Of a stretch of DNA of 64,000 nucleotides, positions 24,912 through 35,582 are shown piece by piece. The notes under the pieces are model-generated. The model ran no database searches. It saw nothing but the letters and a program-made list of their open reading frames with translations, and had not been told where the DNA came from. The stretch covers positions 1 through 64,000 of the forward strand of contig JAHXIP010000018.1 of NCBI GenBank assembly GCA_025655575.1, given 5' to 3'. This DNA comes from Candidatus Thiodiazotropha sp. (ex Monitilora ramsayi) (GTDB taxonomy: Bacteria; Pseudomonadota; Gammaproteobacteria; Chromatiales; Chromatiaceae). Position 1 is the stretch's first letter. Every line of letters starts with the position of its first letter. The position numbers were made by a program, and so were the translations under genes.

Positions 24912-26791
24912 TTATAAATTCCATCAAGGCCAGCAATGTACTGAAGTATGCCTCTTTGCAACTGGATAATATTCCCGAGCAAGGCCTGATTGCCATTACC
25001 GGCCCCAATGAATCGGGTAAGAGCACAATAGGCGAGACCGTCTGTTTCGCTCTCTTCGGCAGGACCTTTTCTCTCGATTTCGATGAGCTGCCGAAGATCA
25101 TCCGCTGGGATGAGACCCACTGTTCAGTCGAACTGGAGTTCACCCCGGCTGACGGTAAGCGTTACCACCTGGAGCGGTTTCTTGATGACGGGGGGAATCA
25201 TAGCGCCCGTCTGGCCCTGGCGGAGTCACCGCGGGCTGATGAGCCTCTTGCCAGAGGCATAGAGCAGGTGGCGGATAAGGTCTATGAGCTGATCGGTTAT
25301 GAGTACGAAGAGTTTATTGAGTCCTTCTACCTGGCCCAGCGAGAGATTACCACGCCCCATCCTCACAGCTATGCAGTCAAGACCATGGCGGGGCTGGTGA
25401 CACTGGAATATTGTGCCGAGGCCTGTCGTGACGATCATGAAGAGACACTCAGTGAAGTCGAGGCAAAACAGTCAGATATCACCAAGCTGCAAGAACAACT
25501 GGATGAACTCGACATCGATCCCCGCTTGCTGTCGGAATTGGAGGGTGAAAGGGAGACCATCTCCCGTCGCATGGGTGAGGCCAACCGGTTGATCGAAACA
25601 TTGGATAGTGCGTCTGTCGCTTATCAAGATGCACTGCCCAAGCGGGAGAAGGCGATTGGTGCGAGTGGTCGTGCGGGTTTTTTGCGTCTCATCATGCTGC
25701 TGTTGGCGCTGGTAATGGGCGGCAGTTGGTATCTCTTGGCCAATATGCCGACGCATGACCTGTCGCAGCAACTTTCAGGGCTGTTGGCAACAAGCCTCTC
25801 TTTCTGGCAGCCGGAAATGGTTACTTGGTTACTCTATGCGGCAGCCGGTGCTGCCGTGCTGTTCCTCTTTTTCTGGATGCGTCGTGCCAGCCTGAGTAAC
25901 AGTGTGAAAGATTATGGCCAGTCTGCGCAGTCTCTCGCCAGTGCGTTGGATGGTCTGCCGATAGCGGAAAATCCAGAGACATCTGCTTCAGATGGGGTGG
26001 GGGAACAGGATGATGAGCAAGCAAGTGGCGACACTTCTAGAGAGACAGAGAAAGAAGAGCCGATTGCGGTTGATCGGGCTGCCCGAAGCAGACTAAGCCA
26101 GCGGGTCAGTGACTGGCAAGCCAGTATTGCCGAGGTGAGGGACGGTGTCGGCAATGAGCAGAATTTCCTGCGACAGGGCATGGAGGTAGACAAGCTCCGC
26201 ATGGGACAGCTTGACCAGGCGCTGACCCAAGAGCGGGAAAGACTGGATAAGTCGGAACAACTGCACACCATGCAGACTGAAATACGCGAGAAGACTGCTG
26301 AACGCGAACGCCATATCGAGATCTGTTCAATGGCGGATGAGCTGATTCAGGGTGCAACACGGGAAGTCTCCTACCAGTTCAACCGTAAATTGCGTGGTCT
26401 GGTTAGTAAGACCCTGCCCCTGTTCACTGAAAATCGCTATGAACATCTGCAGATCGATGACGATCTCAGTGTTCGTGCCTTCTCCAGCGAAAAGCGCGAC
26501 TTCATGGATCTGGATGAGATTTCCAGCGGTACTCAGCGGCAGATTATGCTGGCGGTACGCCTGGCGCTTTCTCAAGAACTGGTTGAGCGGACGGTGAAAG
26601 GAAATCAGTTCCTCTTCCTGGATGAGCCGTTCGCTTTTTTCGACGAACACCGCACCCGCAGTGCCTTGACTGTTTTGCCGACCCTTAGTGAGGAGCTGAA
26701 CCAGATCTGGATCATCGGCCAGGCCTTCTCGGATGACCTGAAATTTGATCGGCATATTCAATGCGAGCGGGGCAGGGACTCAATTACGTAG
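24908..26791 (+). CDS. Membrane-anchored SMC/RecF-like ATPase, 627 aa
   Basis: This is an ABC-type ATPase of the SbcC/RecF/YhaN class: Walker A GPNESGKST at residues 32-40, a Q-loop region (FYLAQREI), a long coiled coil (LSEVEAKQSDITKLQEQL onward), the ABC signature-like ISSGTQRQIMLAVRLAL and Walker B FLFLDEPFAFFDEH near 565-578. Unusually for SMC-like proteins, two hydrophobic helices (LIMLLLALVMGGSWYLL near 262-280, and WLLYAAAGAAVLFLFFWM near 305-323) interrupt the coiled coil, so the hinge is anchored in the membrane, as in YhaN-like proteins. I prefer ATG 24908 over TTG 24902. It is likely involved in DNA handling or repair at the membrane (inference). Confidence 0.8.
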   Translation: MIINSIKASNVLKYASLQLDNIPEQGLIAITGPNESGKSTIGETVCFALFGRTFSLDFDELPKIIRWDETHCSVELEFTPADGKRYHLERFLDDGGNHSARLALAESPRADEPLARGIEQVADKVYELIGYEYEEFIESFYLAQREITTPHPHSYAVKTMAGLVTLEYCAEACRDDHEETLSEVEAKQSDITKLQEQLDELDIDPRLLSELEGERETISRRMGEANRLIETLDSASVAYQDALPKREKAIGASGRAGFLRLIMLLLALVMGGSWYLLANMPTHDLSQQLSGLLATSLSFWQPEMVTWLLYAAAGAAVLFLFFWMRRASLSNSVKDYGQSAQSLASALDGLPIAENPETSASDGVGEQDDEQASGDTSRETEKEEPIAVDRAARSRLSQRVSDWQASIAEVRDGVGNEQNFLRQGMEVDKLRMGQLDQALTQERERLDKSEQLHTMQTEIREKTAERERHIEICSMADELIQGATREVSYQFNRKLRGLVSKTLPLFTENRYEHLQIDDDLSVRAFSSEKRDFMDLDEISSGTQRQIMLAVRLALSQELVERTVKGNQFLFLDEPFAFFDEHRTRSALTVLPTLSEELNQIWIIGQAFSDDLKFDRHIQCERGRDSIT

Positions 26792-26914
26792 GTGGCTGAC
26801 TTGTTCAAAATCATATTTTTTTGTTTATCTGCAAGTGAATGCGGATAGACATCAATGTCCGCTGTGAAATTATTGGTGTACCAAAGTTCTAACCCGCTGC
26901 TCAGAGAGACCTAG

Positions 26915-26933
26915 GGTGCGGCTAGGCCGCACC
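26915..26933 (+). terminator. GC-rich hairpin upstream of hrpB
   Basis: GGTGCGGC, loop TAG, GCCGCACC form a perfect 8-bp stem in the 176-bp gap between the ATPase gene and hrpB. No clear T-tract follows, so it may be a weak or factor-dependent terminator. The rest of the gap shows nothing else. Confidence 0.45.
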
Positions 26934-26967
26934 GGGCTCATACCTCATCGATCTTATATGTTTTGTC

Positions 26968-29502
26968 ATGGGCACTGACAAACTGCCTGTAAAGGCGGCA
27001 ATCCCATCTCTCTCAACTGCCCTTGTGGCGAATTCATCGGCTGTTTTGTGTGCCCCTCCCGGTTCCGGTAAGACGACCCTGGTTCCTCTCGAATTACTCC
27101 AGTCTTCTTGGTTGACGGGGCGAATTCTGATGTTAGAGCCCAGGCGTCTGGCAGCACGAGCTGCGGCTGGTCGAATGGCCTTCCTGCTGGGTGAGGCCGT
27201 GGGTGAGACAGTCGGCTATGCCATCCGCCTGGAGCGCAGAGTCTCTGCCAAGACGCGTATCGAGGTGGTCACCGAAGGTATCCTGACCCAGCGGTTGCAA
27301 AAAGATCCGTCACTGGAAGGCGTCAGTCTGGTGATCTTCGATGAATTCCACGAACGTAACTTACAATCCGATTTGGCGCTCGCGCTTTCGTTGGATGCAC
27401 AGCAGGGACTCCGTGAAGACCTGAGACTTCTGGTGATGTCCGCAACCCTGGATAGTGAATGGGTGAGCGCACTGCTGGGTGGCGCGCCTGTGGTGAAAGC
27501 CGAGGGCCGCAGCTATCCGGTAACGCTGCACTATTCATCTGAGCACCCTGACAAGCGGCGCATCGTTGAACAGACCGTAAACGTCACGCTTCAGGCTTTT
27601 CATCGGGAGTCGGGGGACCTTCTGGTCTTTCTGCCCGGTGTTGGCGAGATAAAACGAACATTGGATCGGTTGAGAAATGCCCTATCGAATGACGCAGCTG
27701 CCCCCATTTTCTCCCCCCTCTATGGTGATCTGCCGAAAGCGGAACAGGACCGGGCACTGCTACCGGATCCTGGTGGACGGCGACGGATTGTACTGACAAC
27801 CTCAATTGCCGAAACCAGCCTGACTATAGAGGGTGTGACAACGGTGGTAGATAGTGGCTGGTCCCGGTTGCCGGCATTTCTACCCGGCATCGGCTTGACG
27901 CGGCTGGAGACAGTACCTATCTCAAGGGCGGCTGCGGACCAGCGGGCGGGCAGAGCGGGCCGTGTTGGGCCGGGCGTCTGTTATCGTCTTTGGTCTGCGT
28001 CCTATCACGATCGTCTCCCGGCCTTTCATCCCGCTGAGATCTTGCAGGCAGACTTGGCGCCCTTGGTACTGGATCTGGCACGCTGGGGTGTGAGTGATCC
28101 GGATCAGTTGCACTGGCCAGAACCCCCGCCAGTGGCAGCCTACTCGCAGGCCTGTGATCTTCTTGTGCGTCTAGGCGCGCTAGATCAACGACGTCGCATT
28201 ACGACACAGGGTCGATCCATATCCCGCTTACCCTTGCACCCGCGTCTCGCACATATGCTGTTACACGCGGCACCGGATGAGAGACAGGCGGTCTGCGATC
28301 TTGCGGCGCTGCTAAGTGAAAGGGATATTCTCCCTTATTCGTCTGATAGCGGTCGCTCGGTCGACATGACATTGCGATTACGTCTTCTTGAGCGCTGGCG
28401 GACCGGAGATTTTGGGTCTTCAGGCAGAGGGAGTGGTGACATAGCTGCGATGCGGCAGGTAGACCGGCTCAGTCATGATTGGAAAAAACGCCTGCCAAAG
28501 CGTGAGCCGTTATCTGCTGAGACAAGGCTCAGCGTCGCTCAGTATCTGGCGTTGGCCTATCCCGACCGCATAGCCCAGCGTACCGGGCATGCACGTTTCC
28601 GTCTGGTGAGTGGCCGGGCAGTTCGATTGCCGGCGGAGGATCCTCTGGCCGGAGAAGAGTATCTGGTGGCAGCACAGTTAGATGCAGGCCGAACAGAAGG
28701 ATGGGTTCGACTGGCGGCAGCTATCGACGAGGCTGAGATCCGCCAGTTGCCCGACCTACAGTTAACGTCGACAGAGAGTGTGGCCTGGGACAGTTCTGCA
28801 GAACGTGTTGTCATGCTGTCGAGGGAGTGCTTGGGCACATTAACGCTTAAAGAGTCTCCGATAAGTCATGCTGCCCCCGCTATGGTGCTGGAGGCGATGT
28901 TGGCGGGTGTGAGATCCATGGGGCTCTCGGTATTACCCTGGAGTCGGCCACTGCGACAATGGCAGGACCGTGTCTGCTGGCTACGGGAGGTGCTGGAAGG
29001 TGGAGGGCTCCCCGACCTGTCAGATGAATGGCTGGCGACCCACCTGGAGGATTGGCTTTCAGCGTGGTTGGATGGCGTCACCCGTAAGGTGCAATTGCAG
29101 CGCCTCGATCTGCCAACGATACTGAAAGCGATGTTGAGCTGGGATCAGCAGCAGCAGATTGAGCGTGAAGCTCCTTCTCACATCTATGTGCCCAGCGGTT
29201 CCCGCATTCCGCTGAAATACTCGCCAGGGGAGTCGCCGATATTAGCGGTGAGGCTGCAGGAGTTGTTTGGTCTCTCGGAGACGCCAAGGATAGGTGAAGG
29301 ACGGGTTCCGATAATGCTGCATCTACTTTCGCCAGCTCAGCGACCCATGCAGATTACCGATGATTTGGGGGGCTTTTGGCAGCGTACCTATCCTGAAGTA
29401 AAGAAAGAGCTGATGGGGCGATATCCGAAGCACTACTGGCCGGACGACCCCATGCAAGCCAAGCCCACCGCGAGGACTAAGCCGTCGCTAAGAAGATCTT
29501 AA
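26968..29502 (+). CDS. hrpB: ATP-dependent helicase HrpB, 844 aa
   Basis: HrpB is a DEAH-box RNA helicase of uncertain cellular role found widely in Proteobacteria. Motif I APPGSGKTT lies at residues 30-38, motif II DEFHERN near 121, motif III MSATLD near 155, motif V TTSIAETSLTIEGV near 275 and motif VI QRAGRAGRVGPG near 320. The HrpB-specific C-terminal region runs from about 480 to 844 (RLSHDWKKRLP; YLALAYPDRIAQRTGHARF; GGFWQRTYPEVKKELMGRYP; KHYWPDDP), which matches the usual length. It is a single-gene unit flanked by gaps. There are no lesions. Confidence 0.97.
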   Translation: MGTDKLPVKAAIPSLSTALVANSSAVLCAPPGSGKTTLVPLELLQSSWLTGRILMLEPRRLAARAAAGRMAFLLGEAVGETVGYAIRLERRVSAKTRIEVVTEGILTQRLQKDPSLEGVSLVIFDEFHERNLQSDLALALSLDAQQGLREDLRLLVMSATLDSEWVSALLGGAPVVKAEGRSYPVTLHYSSEHPDKRRIVEQTVNVTLQAFHRESGDLLVFLPGVGEIKRTLDRLRNALSNDAAAPIFSPLYGDLPKAEQDRALLPDPGGRRRIVLTTSIAETSLTIEGVTTVVDSGWSRLPAFLPGIGLTRLETVPISRAAADQRAGRAGRVGPGVCYRLWSASYHDRLPAFHPAEILQADLAPLVLDLARWGVSDPDQLHWPEPPPVAAYSQACDLLVRLGALDQRRRITTQGRSISRLPLHPRLAHMLLHAAPDERQAVCDLAALLSERDILPYSSDSGRSVDMTLRLRLLERWRTGDFGSSGRGSGDIAAMRQVDRLSHDWKKRLPKREPLSAETRLSVAQYLALAYPDRIAQRTGHARFRLVSGRAVRLPAEDPLAGEEYLVAAQLDAGRTEGWVRLAAAIDEAEIRQLPDLQLTSTESVAWDSSAERVVMLSRECLGTLTLKESPISHAAPAMVLEAMLAGVRSMGLSVLPWSRPLRQWQDRVCWLREVLEGGGLPDLSDEWLATHLEDWLSAWLDGVTRKVQLQRLDLPTILKAMLSWDQQQQIEREAPSHIYVPSGSRIPLKYSPGESPILAVRLQELFGLSETPRIGEGRVPIMLHLLSPAQRPMQITDDLGGFWQRTYPEVKKELMGRYPKHYWPDDPMQAKPTARTKPSLRRS

Positions 29503-29804
29503 TGCTTAACGGGTAGTATTATTTATGAAGAAAGGCAATATTTCTCCAGTGACCGCAAGATCAATCGGATAGCGACGCTCATGAGAGTCAGAATGTGACA
29601 ATTTCATCTAAGTCGGTTAGATTACACGGCTGCCTAAATAATATTTAAGCGTCGAATCAGAACAAGCTGGCAAAAGTACCTCACTTAGAGTTTTCGTGGC
29701 ACAGGAAGACTGGATACAGAGGTTGGTTTGATATAGCCAAGGATCCAGACAAATCGTCTGCAACAATCAGGCTAGTGTGTAAACAAGGACCGGTGTAGGA
29801 GATC
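29503..29804. other. Intergenic region, 302 bp
   Basis: AT-rich gap between hrpB and the RpfC-like gene. It presumably holds the RpfC-like promoter; GTAGGAGATC just before ATG 29805 is a good ribosome site. I see no gene, strong hairpin or repeat here. Confidence 0.5.
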
Positions 29805-32375
29805 ATGGAGCAAATCAGGTCATCAGACAGTGTGGTGAGCAGACTTGTCGGGTTTTTTCCGCGGCTTGAGCGTTGCCCCGACAGCGAGTTGGAACAATCA
29901 CTCGTGAGACTCTTTTTTGCGGGTCTGTTCATTCTCTATCTTTGGTTATTTCATTTGTCCGGCAGTCTTTCGCATGATTTGGGCAAAAGTCTCTTCCCGG
30001 TAGCCTTCGGTTATTTATTTCTTGCGCTGTCTGTCATTACTGCCATCGCCATACGGCCTGAGCGTTACCGCCTAAGGCGTATTATCAGCACTATTCTCGA
30101 TGCCGGAATGATCAGCGTGGCGATGTGGGTTGGAGGCGAGATTACTTCGATACTCTATATTTTTTATCTCTGGATCACATTAGGAAACGGTCTTCGTTAC
30201 GGCAGAAGATATCTTCTGCTGGCCTCTGTTCTGAGTGCCATCGGTTTTTCCATGGTGATCGTCTGGAGTGAGTATTGGTGGCAGCAGCGTATTCTCAGTA
30301 TTGGTATGTTGCTGGGATTATTGATTATCCCACTATTTGTCTCCGCTTTACTCACGCGACTGGAAATGGAAAAACTAAGAGCTGAGTCGGCAAATCACGC
30401 AAAGAGCCGTTTTCTGGCCAATATGAGTCATGAAATACGCACACCGCTCAACGGAGTGGTCGGCATGTCTGACCTGCTGGTCGGTACACCCCTGAATGAA
30501 GAACAGCAGGATATAGTCCACAACATACACTCTTCAGCTGAATCATTATTGAGTCTGATCGAAGATATTCTCGATATTTCAAAAATAGAAGCCGGCAAAA
30601 TTGTCATTTCCCCTGCAGATCAGGATATCTACTCGCTGACAAATGATATTGTCGGCATGATTCGGCCTCTGGTGGTTTCAAAATCAATCAGTATTAATCT
30701 ATGGATTGAGTCAGAGGTTCCGCCAGTCGTGCGGGTTGATCCACTGCTGCTAAGACAGATTCTTGTGAATCTACTCTCCAACGCCATCAAATTTACCGAA
30801 GAGGGTGGTGTTAGCCTGCGTATTTCTCTCAGACCTGCTGAAGAGGGTGATATATCACCCGAGCGACTACTGTTTGAGGTTGTCGATACTGGCATCGGTA
30901 TTTCTGAGCAACATCTACATCAAATCTTCGAGCGGTTTACACAACTCGATGACTCTGTCACTCGCCGTTATCCCGGTACAGGTTTGGGTACCACGATCAC
31001 CAAGCAATTGGTGGAGCTGCTGAATGGCAGAATCGGTGTTGAGAGTCAGTTGGGTCAGGGTAGCCGCTTTTGGTTCGATCTGCCGCTGCTGGAGACGGCT
31101 CAAAATATTGATGAAGATCTGTTGCAGACAGCACAGTGGATTCTCTTCAGCGATGCAGCTTATGAGGAGTCTGCCATTCTCAATGTTATGCAGGAGTGTA
31201 ATCTGATCACCAAGGTGAGTAAGTCCAGTGCCGGCGGTTTTCAAGAGCTCATGAATGCAGTTGCACTGAATAAGCCTTACGACGTCGCTATCGTGGATGA
31301 AAAACGGATTGAAATTCCGGCTGATCAGTTGGTGCAAACGATAAGGGGTGAGCCGCATTTACGCGGGCTCATTTTCGTACTTGTGGCAGAGACGGCTGTT
31401 GACTGGACAAGGAAACATGCACTGCAACAGGCAGGTTTTTCAGTCATCATCAGTCCGCCGCTTAGCGCAAAAAAGATTCGCTATGGCCTTTCTTATGCCT
31501 TAATACAGAAGAGTAAGTTGGCATTTGCTGGAATAGATTTAAGTACTGGGCCCAATCGTCCTTTACCAGCAAGAAAATATAAAGTGCTTTTGGCGGAAGA
31601 CAATTATATCAATCAAAAAGTGGTACAGAAGATACTCCAACGGGCTGGACATTCCGTCAGTGTTACAGATACCGGTGAAGATGCATTAAATGCCTTGAAT
31701 TCCAATCACTTCGACCTTGTTATTCTTGATATGCAGATGCCTGACATGGGTGGGCTAGATGTTATTAAGCACTATCAGGAATCCCTGACGGAACCCTCTG
31801 ATGTCCCCTTTATGATGTTGACGGCTAATGCCACTATCGATGCACAAGAGCAATGCCGAGAAATGGGGGTGCGTGCGTTTTTAACCAAGCCCGTTCGTTC
31901 CGGGCAATTGGTAGCAATCATGGATGAAATCTTATCCGGTAATTCCTCTGCAAGCTCTGAGGTACTGCAGCAGGATGAACAATTTGAGTTGGAGAGTATC
32001 GAGCAGCAACAACTGATCATCGATTCGACCGTCATTGACGACTTGTCAAGATTGAGCAAGAATCCTGCTTTTCTCGAGGAGCTCACAGAAAAATTTTTCA
32101 AGGATTCTGAGGCGTTGCTGGATACAATGCGTGAGGCCGTGAGTAAGAAAGCGGTAGCTACCTATCGCGAATGTGCGCATGCCCTGGCGGGGAATGCTGC
32201 TGGCATGGGTGCGCATGCACTTAAGGCTGCATGTGATGCTGGCTCAGGGATTGATCAGAGGGAGTTTAATGCGATCGGGGAGAACCTGTTTGCAGAGACG
32301 CTGACTGCCTACACAACAACCAATCAGGCGCTACACCGTCTACTGGAAAACCGCGAATCGACCAGCGCCAGGTAA
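29805..32375 (+). CDS. RpfC-like hybrid sensor kinase, 856 aa
   Basis: The architecture is that of RpfC, the DSF quorum-signal sensor: about five N-terminal TM helices (residues 35-185, with [16 protein letters not shown] and [20 protein letters not shown]). HisKA follows with His209 ([16 protein letters not shown]), then HATPase ([31 protein letters not shown]). A degenerate receiver lies near 445-575, then a good receiver with Asp642 ([22 protein letters not shown]), and a C-terminal Hpt with His792 ([17 protein letters not shown]). It faces a degenerate receiver protein and an RpfG-like HD-GYP regulator on the other strand. No rpfF signal synthase is in this window, so the ligand is unknown. 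Intact phosphorelay residues suggest activity. Confidence 0.88.
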   Translation: MEQIRSSDSVVSRLVGFFPRLERCPDSELEQSLVRLFFAGLFILYLWLFHLSGSLSHDLGKSLFPVAFGYLFLALSVITAIAIRPERYRLRRIISTILDAGMISVAMWVGGEITSILYIFYLWITLGNGLRYGRRYLLLASVLSAIGFSMVIVWSEYWWQQRILSIGMLLGLLIIPLFVSALLTRLEMEKLRAESANHAKSRFLANMSHEIRTPLNGVVGMSDLLVGTPLNEEQQDIVHNIHSSAESLLSLIEDILDISKIEAGKIVISPADQDIYSLTNDIVGMIRPLVVSKSISINLWIESEVPPVVRVDPLLLRQILVNLLSNAIKFTEEGGVSLRISLRPAEEGDISPERLLFEVVDTGIGISEQHLHQIFERFTQLDDSVTRRYPGTGLGTTITKQLVELLNGRIGVESQLGQGSRFWFDLPLLETAQNIDEDLLQTAQWILFSDAAYEESAILNVMQECNLITKVSKSSAGGFQELMNAVALNKPYDVAIVDEKRIEIPADQLVQTIRGEPHLRGLIFVLVAETAVDWTRKHALQQAGFSVIISPPLSAKKIRYGLSYALIQKSKLAFAGIDLSTGPNRPLPARKYKVLLAEDNYINQKVVQKILQRAGHSVSVTDTGEDALNALNSNHFDLVILDMQMPDMGGLDVIKHYQESLTEPSDVPFMMLTANATIDAQEQCREMGVRAFLTKPVRSGQLVAIMDEILSGNSSASSEVLQQDEQFELESIEQQQLIIDSTVIDDLSRLSKNPAFLEELTEKFFKDSEALLDTMREAVSKKAVATYRECAHALAGNAAGMGAHALKAACDAGSGIDQREFNAIGENLFAETLTAYTTTNQALHRLLENRESTSAR

Positions 32376-32419
32376 TCCCATTTACCCACTAATTTATAAA
32401 CCTTGAGTACTAAGCGTAT

Positions 32420-34009
32420 TTAGGATCTATCATGTTGGTATGTATGCTGCTCAGATAGATAGGCATGGAATGCCTGGGACGTCAAAGAAGCAAGTTGCGA
32501 CAGGCGGGGAAGTTTTTGCACGATTTCTGACCTAAACTGCGCTTTGTTAACCCGCTCTAGGTTGATGCACATTTCGTACAAAGCGAATGCTCCCAGCTGT
32601 CCCGAATTGTCCATCAGGATGCCGCATAAATTGAAGAATCGCTCCGGTTGATCAAGCTCGACCGATTCCTGCATACCTTGCAGAATGACAGCACAGTCAC
32701 GTACAAAAACCTCGATCAAACCGGAAACGAACCCACGATCATCATCAAGTTGTTCCAATGCACTCAGGACACGCCTGTCAAGCAGGTCAGTATGATGGAA
32801 CTGGGTCTCTCTGTAGTGAGTGATGGTGGGGGACTGTCTATTCGCTGGCACGGTTAACGGCGGCAGGCACTCGGGAGCAGCTTTTATCATGTTAAGGAGT
32901 TCTTCGGCGGGTACCGGCTTGAACAGGCAGGCTCTGATTTGCAGTTCCCGGCAAAGTCTCAACGTAGCTGGAGTGTTTTGGTTAGTGATGATAATGAATG
33001 GAACCCAATGCTGGTGAGGCGTGGTAAAACGGTGTAGCTTGATGACCTGTGTGCCGTTCATGATAGGCAGTTGTAAATTGATAACAGCCATATCGAAAGG
33101 CTGTTGTTCCAAGGCTTCCAGCGCTTGTTCCCCATTTTCTACACTTTTTACACGATAACCTGTACCACGGAGAACCTTTTCAAGCTGGCTTCTTTCCGTC
33201 GTGTTCTGCTCGGCTAGCAGAATGGTTTTTTGAGAATGTCGTTGTTTGCGGCTTTTGCGGTAACGCGTCAGATAAACGATGTTATCCGAATCGTTGGATT
33301 GAGCGCCATGCCCCTCGATGATTGAGAATAGCTGAGACTTATTGACAGGCGTTTCAATCAGCCCTGTATAGCCAGCCTTCAGTAGCTTGTGACTATCATC
33401 TCGGGATTGTGGGTTGCCTAGAAAGAGTAGTTTTATCGATGCCAGCCTTGGCTCGTTTTTTAGTAGGCATGGCAGGTGGGCTGGTGCTATGTCCAGCCGC
33501 TGGGTGTCCACGATCAGTATGTCGGGCAGTGTGTGAGAGCTGCCATGATTCATGAGCCTGCAAAGGGCCTGGATACTATTGTCAGTAGTAGCGTAACGCT
33601 TGCCCCATGTTCGTAGGCAGTCTGTTATGGGATCGATATGCCTTGGGTCTCTGGAGATAATTAAAACATCTTCATTAGCGGTGGGTGCGTGTTCAGATGA
33701 AGTATCCCACATAGAGCCTGGCTGCCGGTATGGGGCCTTGACTTGCTCTTCAGGGAGGCGATTTTGTTGCAGAAGTGATTGAACATCCTCGGATGTCTCG
33801 GATTGGCTGTTTGAGCTGCCGGATTTCAAACGGAATCGAATAAGCACCAACGCAAGTGTGGCGGCAGATACTGATAGCAGCATTTCCCAAAGTTCGAACG
33901 GACCTGTCAACATTTGAGAAAAAAGTAGCAATACACTTGAGAAGACAGCAACTGAAACCAAGGAGCTGCTGATTTCCAAACTGGATCTCTTGTTTGAGTT
34001 TGACATCAC
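32420..34009 (-). CDS. Membrane protein with degenerate REC-REC-Hpt modules, 529 aa
   Basis: Two N-terminal TM helices (residues 14-60) precede two receiver-like domains and an Hpt-like helical bundle, with no kinase core. The receiver folds keep their hydrophobic strands, but the active residues are changed. In the second, the ED pair reads EQ (ILLAEQNTTE) and the phosphoacceptor site reads VINLQLPIMNG, Asn instead of Asp. The Hpt-like helix (NLCGILMDNSGQLGAFAL) has Gly where the His should be. It sits 30 bp upstream of the RpfG-like gene on the same strand and is convergent with the RpfC-like gene. It may be a non-catalytic scaffold or decoy derived from an RpfC-like protein (inference). 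Confidence 0.7.
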   Translation of the reverse strand: MMSNSNKRSSLEISSSLVSVAVFSSVLLLFSQMLTGPFELWEMLLSVSAATLALVLIRFRLKSGSSNSQSETSEDVQSLLQQNRLPEEQVKAPYRQPGSMWDTSSEHAPTANEDVLIISRDPRHIDPITDCLRTWGKRYATTDNSIQALCRLMNHGSSHTLPDILIVDTQRLDIAPAHLPCLLKNEPRLASIKLLFLGNPQSRDDSHKLLKAGYTGLIETPVNKSQLFSIIEGHGAQSNDSDNIVYLTRYRKSRKQRHSQKTILLAEQNTTERSQLEKVLRGTGYRVKSVENGEQALEALEQQPFDMAVINLQLPIMNGTQVIKLHRFTTPHQHWVPFIIITNQNTPATLRLCRELQIRACLFKPVPAEELLNMIKAAPECLPPLTVPANRQSPTITHYRETQFHHTDLLDRRVLSALEQLDDDRGFVSGLIEVFVRDCAVILQGMQESVELDQPERFFNLCGILMDNSGQLGAFALYEMCINLERVNKAQFRSEIVQKLPRLSQLASLTSQAFHAYLSEQHTYQHDRS

Positions 34010-34039
34010 CTGTAATTCATTAGCATCCGAGGCGAGAGT

Positions 34040-35083
34040 TTATGTATCCTCACCCAGCGAATTATGGATCGAGATGACCGTGTCAGATTCCTGCAGGAAA
34101 ACCTCAGCGCAATCCGGATCGAAGTGGTTGCCACGTTCTTCCTTTATATAGTCAAAAGCCTTCTCAAGGGGCCAACTCTTTTTGTAGGGTCTGTTTGTCA
34201 CTAATGCATCAAATACATCTGCCACGGCAACGATTCTTGCCTCAAGTGGTATTTTATCGGCCTTGAGCCCGCGAGGATAACCCTCCCCGTTAAACTTTTC
34301 ATGATGACTCAAGGCGATTACGGCACCTGTCTGCAGATAGATCGACGGACTGTCCTTGAGGATATCGAAACCTACAACGGTATGGTGTTTCATGATTTCG
34401 AACTCTTCGGGCGTAAGGCGTGCCGGTTTCAATAAAATCGCATCCGGTATGCCTATTTTACCGATATCATGCATGGGAGAGGCCTGGCCGATCAAATCAC
34501 ACAGTTCCTTAGATAGCCCAAGTTTCTCGGCAATCAGTCGGGAGTAGCGGGAGATTCTGTGGATATGGTTTCCTGTATCCTCATCCCGATATTCACCCGC
34601 CTTCGCCAATCGGATCAGGGTTTCCTCTTCCCGGTCATGAAGCTCTTGTGTCGTCTTGCGTATTTCACCTTCCAGCAATAACGCCCTGTCCTTAATCAGT
34701 TTGCGTTGCCGACTCATGGTCAGCAGGTTATTGCAGCGCGCCCTACACTCAGTATGGTCAATGGGTTTAGTGATGAAGTCTGTGGCGCCGGATTCAAGGG
34801 CGAGATAGCGGACTGATTGATCCTCAATGCAGGTCACAATCATAACCGGTACATCGTTGAACCCCGGAATCTGCCTAAACCATTTGATGAACTCAACGCC
34901 ATCCATTTGCGGCATTTTGTAATCTGTAATGACCAGGTCAACATCATTTTGCTTCGCCCATTCGAGTGCTTCGGTGGGGTCAGCGTAGCACTTGGTGGAG
35001 ACATCCTTGTCTATGGACCCAATCAGCTCTTGTAAGATCATCCTTGTTATTGACTGATCATCAATGATGAGTACGTTAGACAT
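34040..35083 (-). CDS. RpfG-like response regulator with HD-GYP domain, 347 aa
   Basis: The receiver domain (residues 3-120; DD at 8-9, phosphoacceptor Asp54 in ITDYKMPQMDG, Lys106) is joined to an HD-GYP phosphodiesterase domain that breaks down c-di-GMP. HD is at 205-206 (SPMHDIGKIG), HHEKFNGEGYP spans 260-270, and DVFDAL follows. All metal ligands are present. The start at ATG 35083 (MSNVLIIDD) was chosen because the receiver begins at once; the upstream extension is unlike the family. RpfC phosphorylates RpfG in Xanthomonas, and the RpfC-like kinase lies 1.7 kb away, so these probably form a pair with the degenerate protein between them. Confidence 0.9.
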   Translation of the reverse strand: MSNVLIIDDQSITRMILQELIGSIDKDVSTKCYADPTEALEWAKQNDVDLVITDYKMPQMDGVEFIKWFRQIPGFNDVPVMIVTCIEDQSVRYLALESGATDFITKPIDHTECRARCNNLLTMSRQRKLIKDRALLLEGEIRKTTQELHDREEETLIRLAKAGEYRDEDTGNHIHRISRYSRLIAEKLGLSKELCDLIGQASPMHDIGKIGIPDAILLKPARLTPEEFEIMKHHTVVGFDILKDSPSIYLQTGAVIALSHHEKFNGEGYPRGLKADKIPLEARIVAVADVFDALVTNRPYKKSWPLEKAFDYIKEERGNHFDPDCAEVFLQESDTVISIHNSLGEDT

Positions 35084-35137
35084 AGCAATAGCGATAATAG
35101 CCCTCAAAAAAACGCAACTTCGGCATACGTCTGACGC

Positions 35138-35305
35138 TTGCCCCGAATCAGGAATAGCGGCAAGGGCGGCCAATGCTTTACCCTCGGCTATTCGGTGCTC
35201 CTGATCATAGTATTTGCCGCCGGACTGGCAGCGGTAGCATCATTTGTTACCGCTTTGGGTCCAACCATAACAGCTATTCAGGAGAATAATCCTTTTTCAA
35301 TGTGA
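35138..35305 (+). CDS. Possible small membrane protein, 55 aa
   Basis: A plus-strand frame from TTG 35138 to TGA 35303-35305 encodes a hydrophobic helix (LGYSVLLIIVFAAGLAAVAS) and a polar end ITAIQENNPFSM. No ribosome site is visible and part of it overlaps the leader of the divergent rpfG-like gene, so this is weak. The remaining gap to 35582 has no gene I can support. Confidence 0.25.
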   Translation: MPRIRNSGKGGQCFTLGYSVLLIIVFAAGLAAVASFVTALGPTITAIQENNPFSM

Positions 35306-35582
35306 AATAAATTCCTAGAATGTTACCCGATTAACTATTGCTATGCGAGTTATCTAAGTGCTGGGATCTTAGACTGTAGACGCGGCCTTACGAGCCGGTT
35401 AATGGTGTTCGTGATGAAGGGTTTATCATTGATTTTGAGATCACCGGGCAGTTGCACTGTCGTCATTCAGCTTTCATTTGATAATGGAAAACAGGGAATT
35501 GGGACAAACAAAACGGTGAATGGCTTTCCACGTTGAGCTCCAGACCGTAGAATTGTCGCCTCGATTGTGAGGAGAGAGATTT

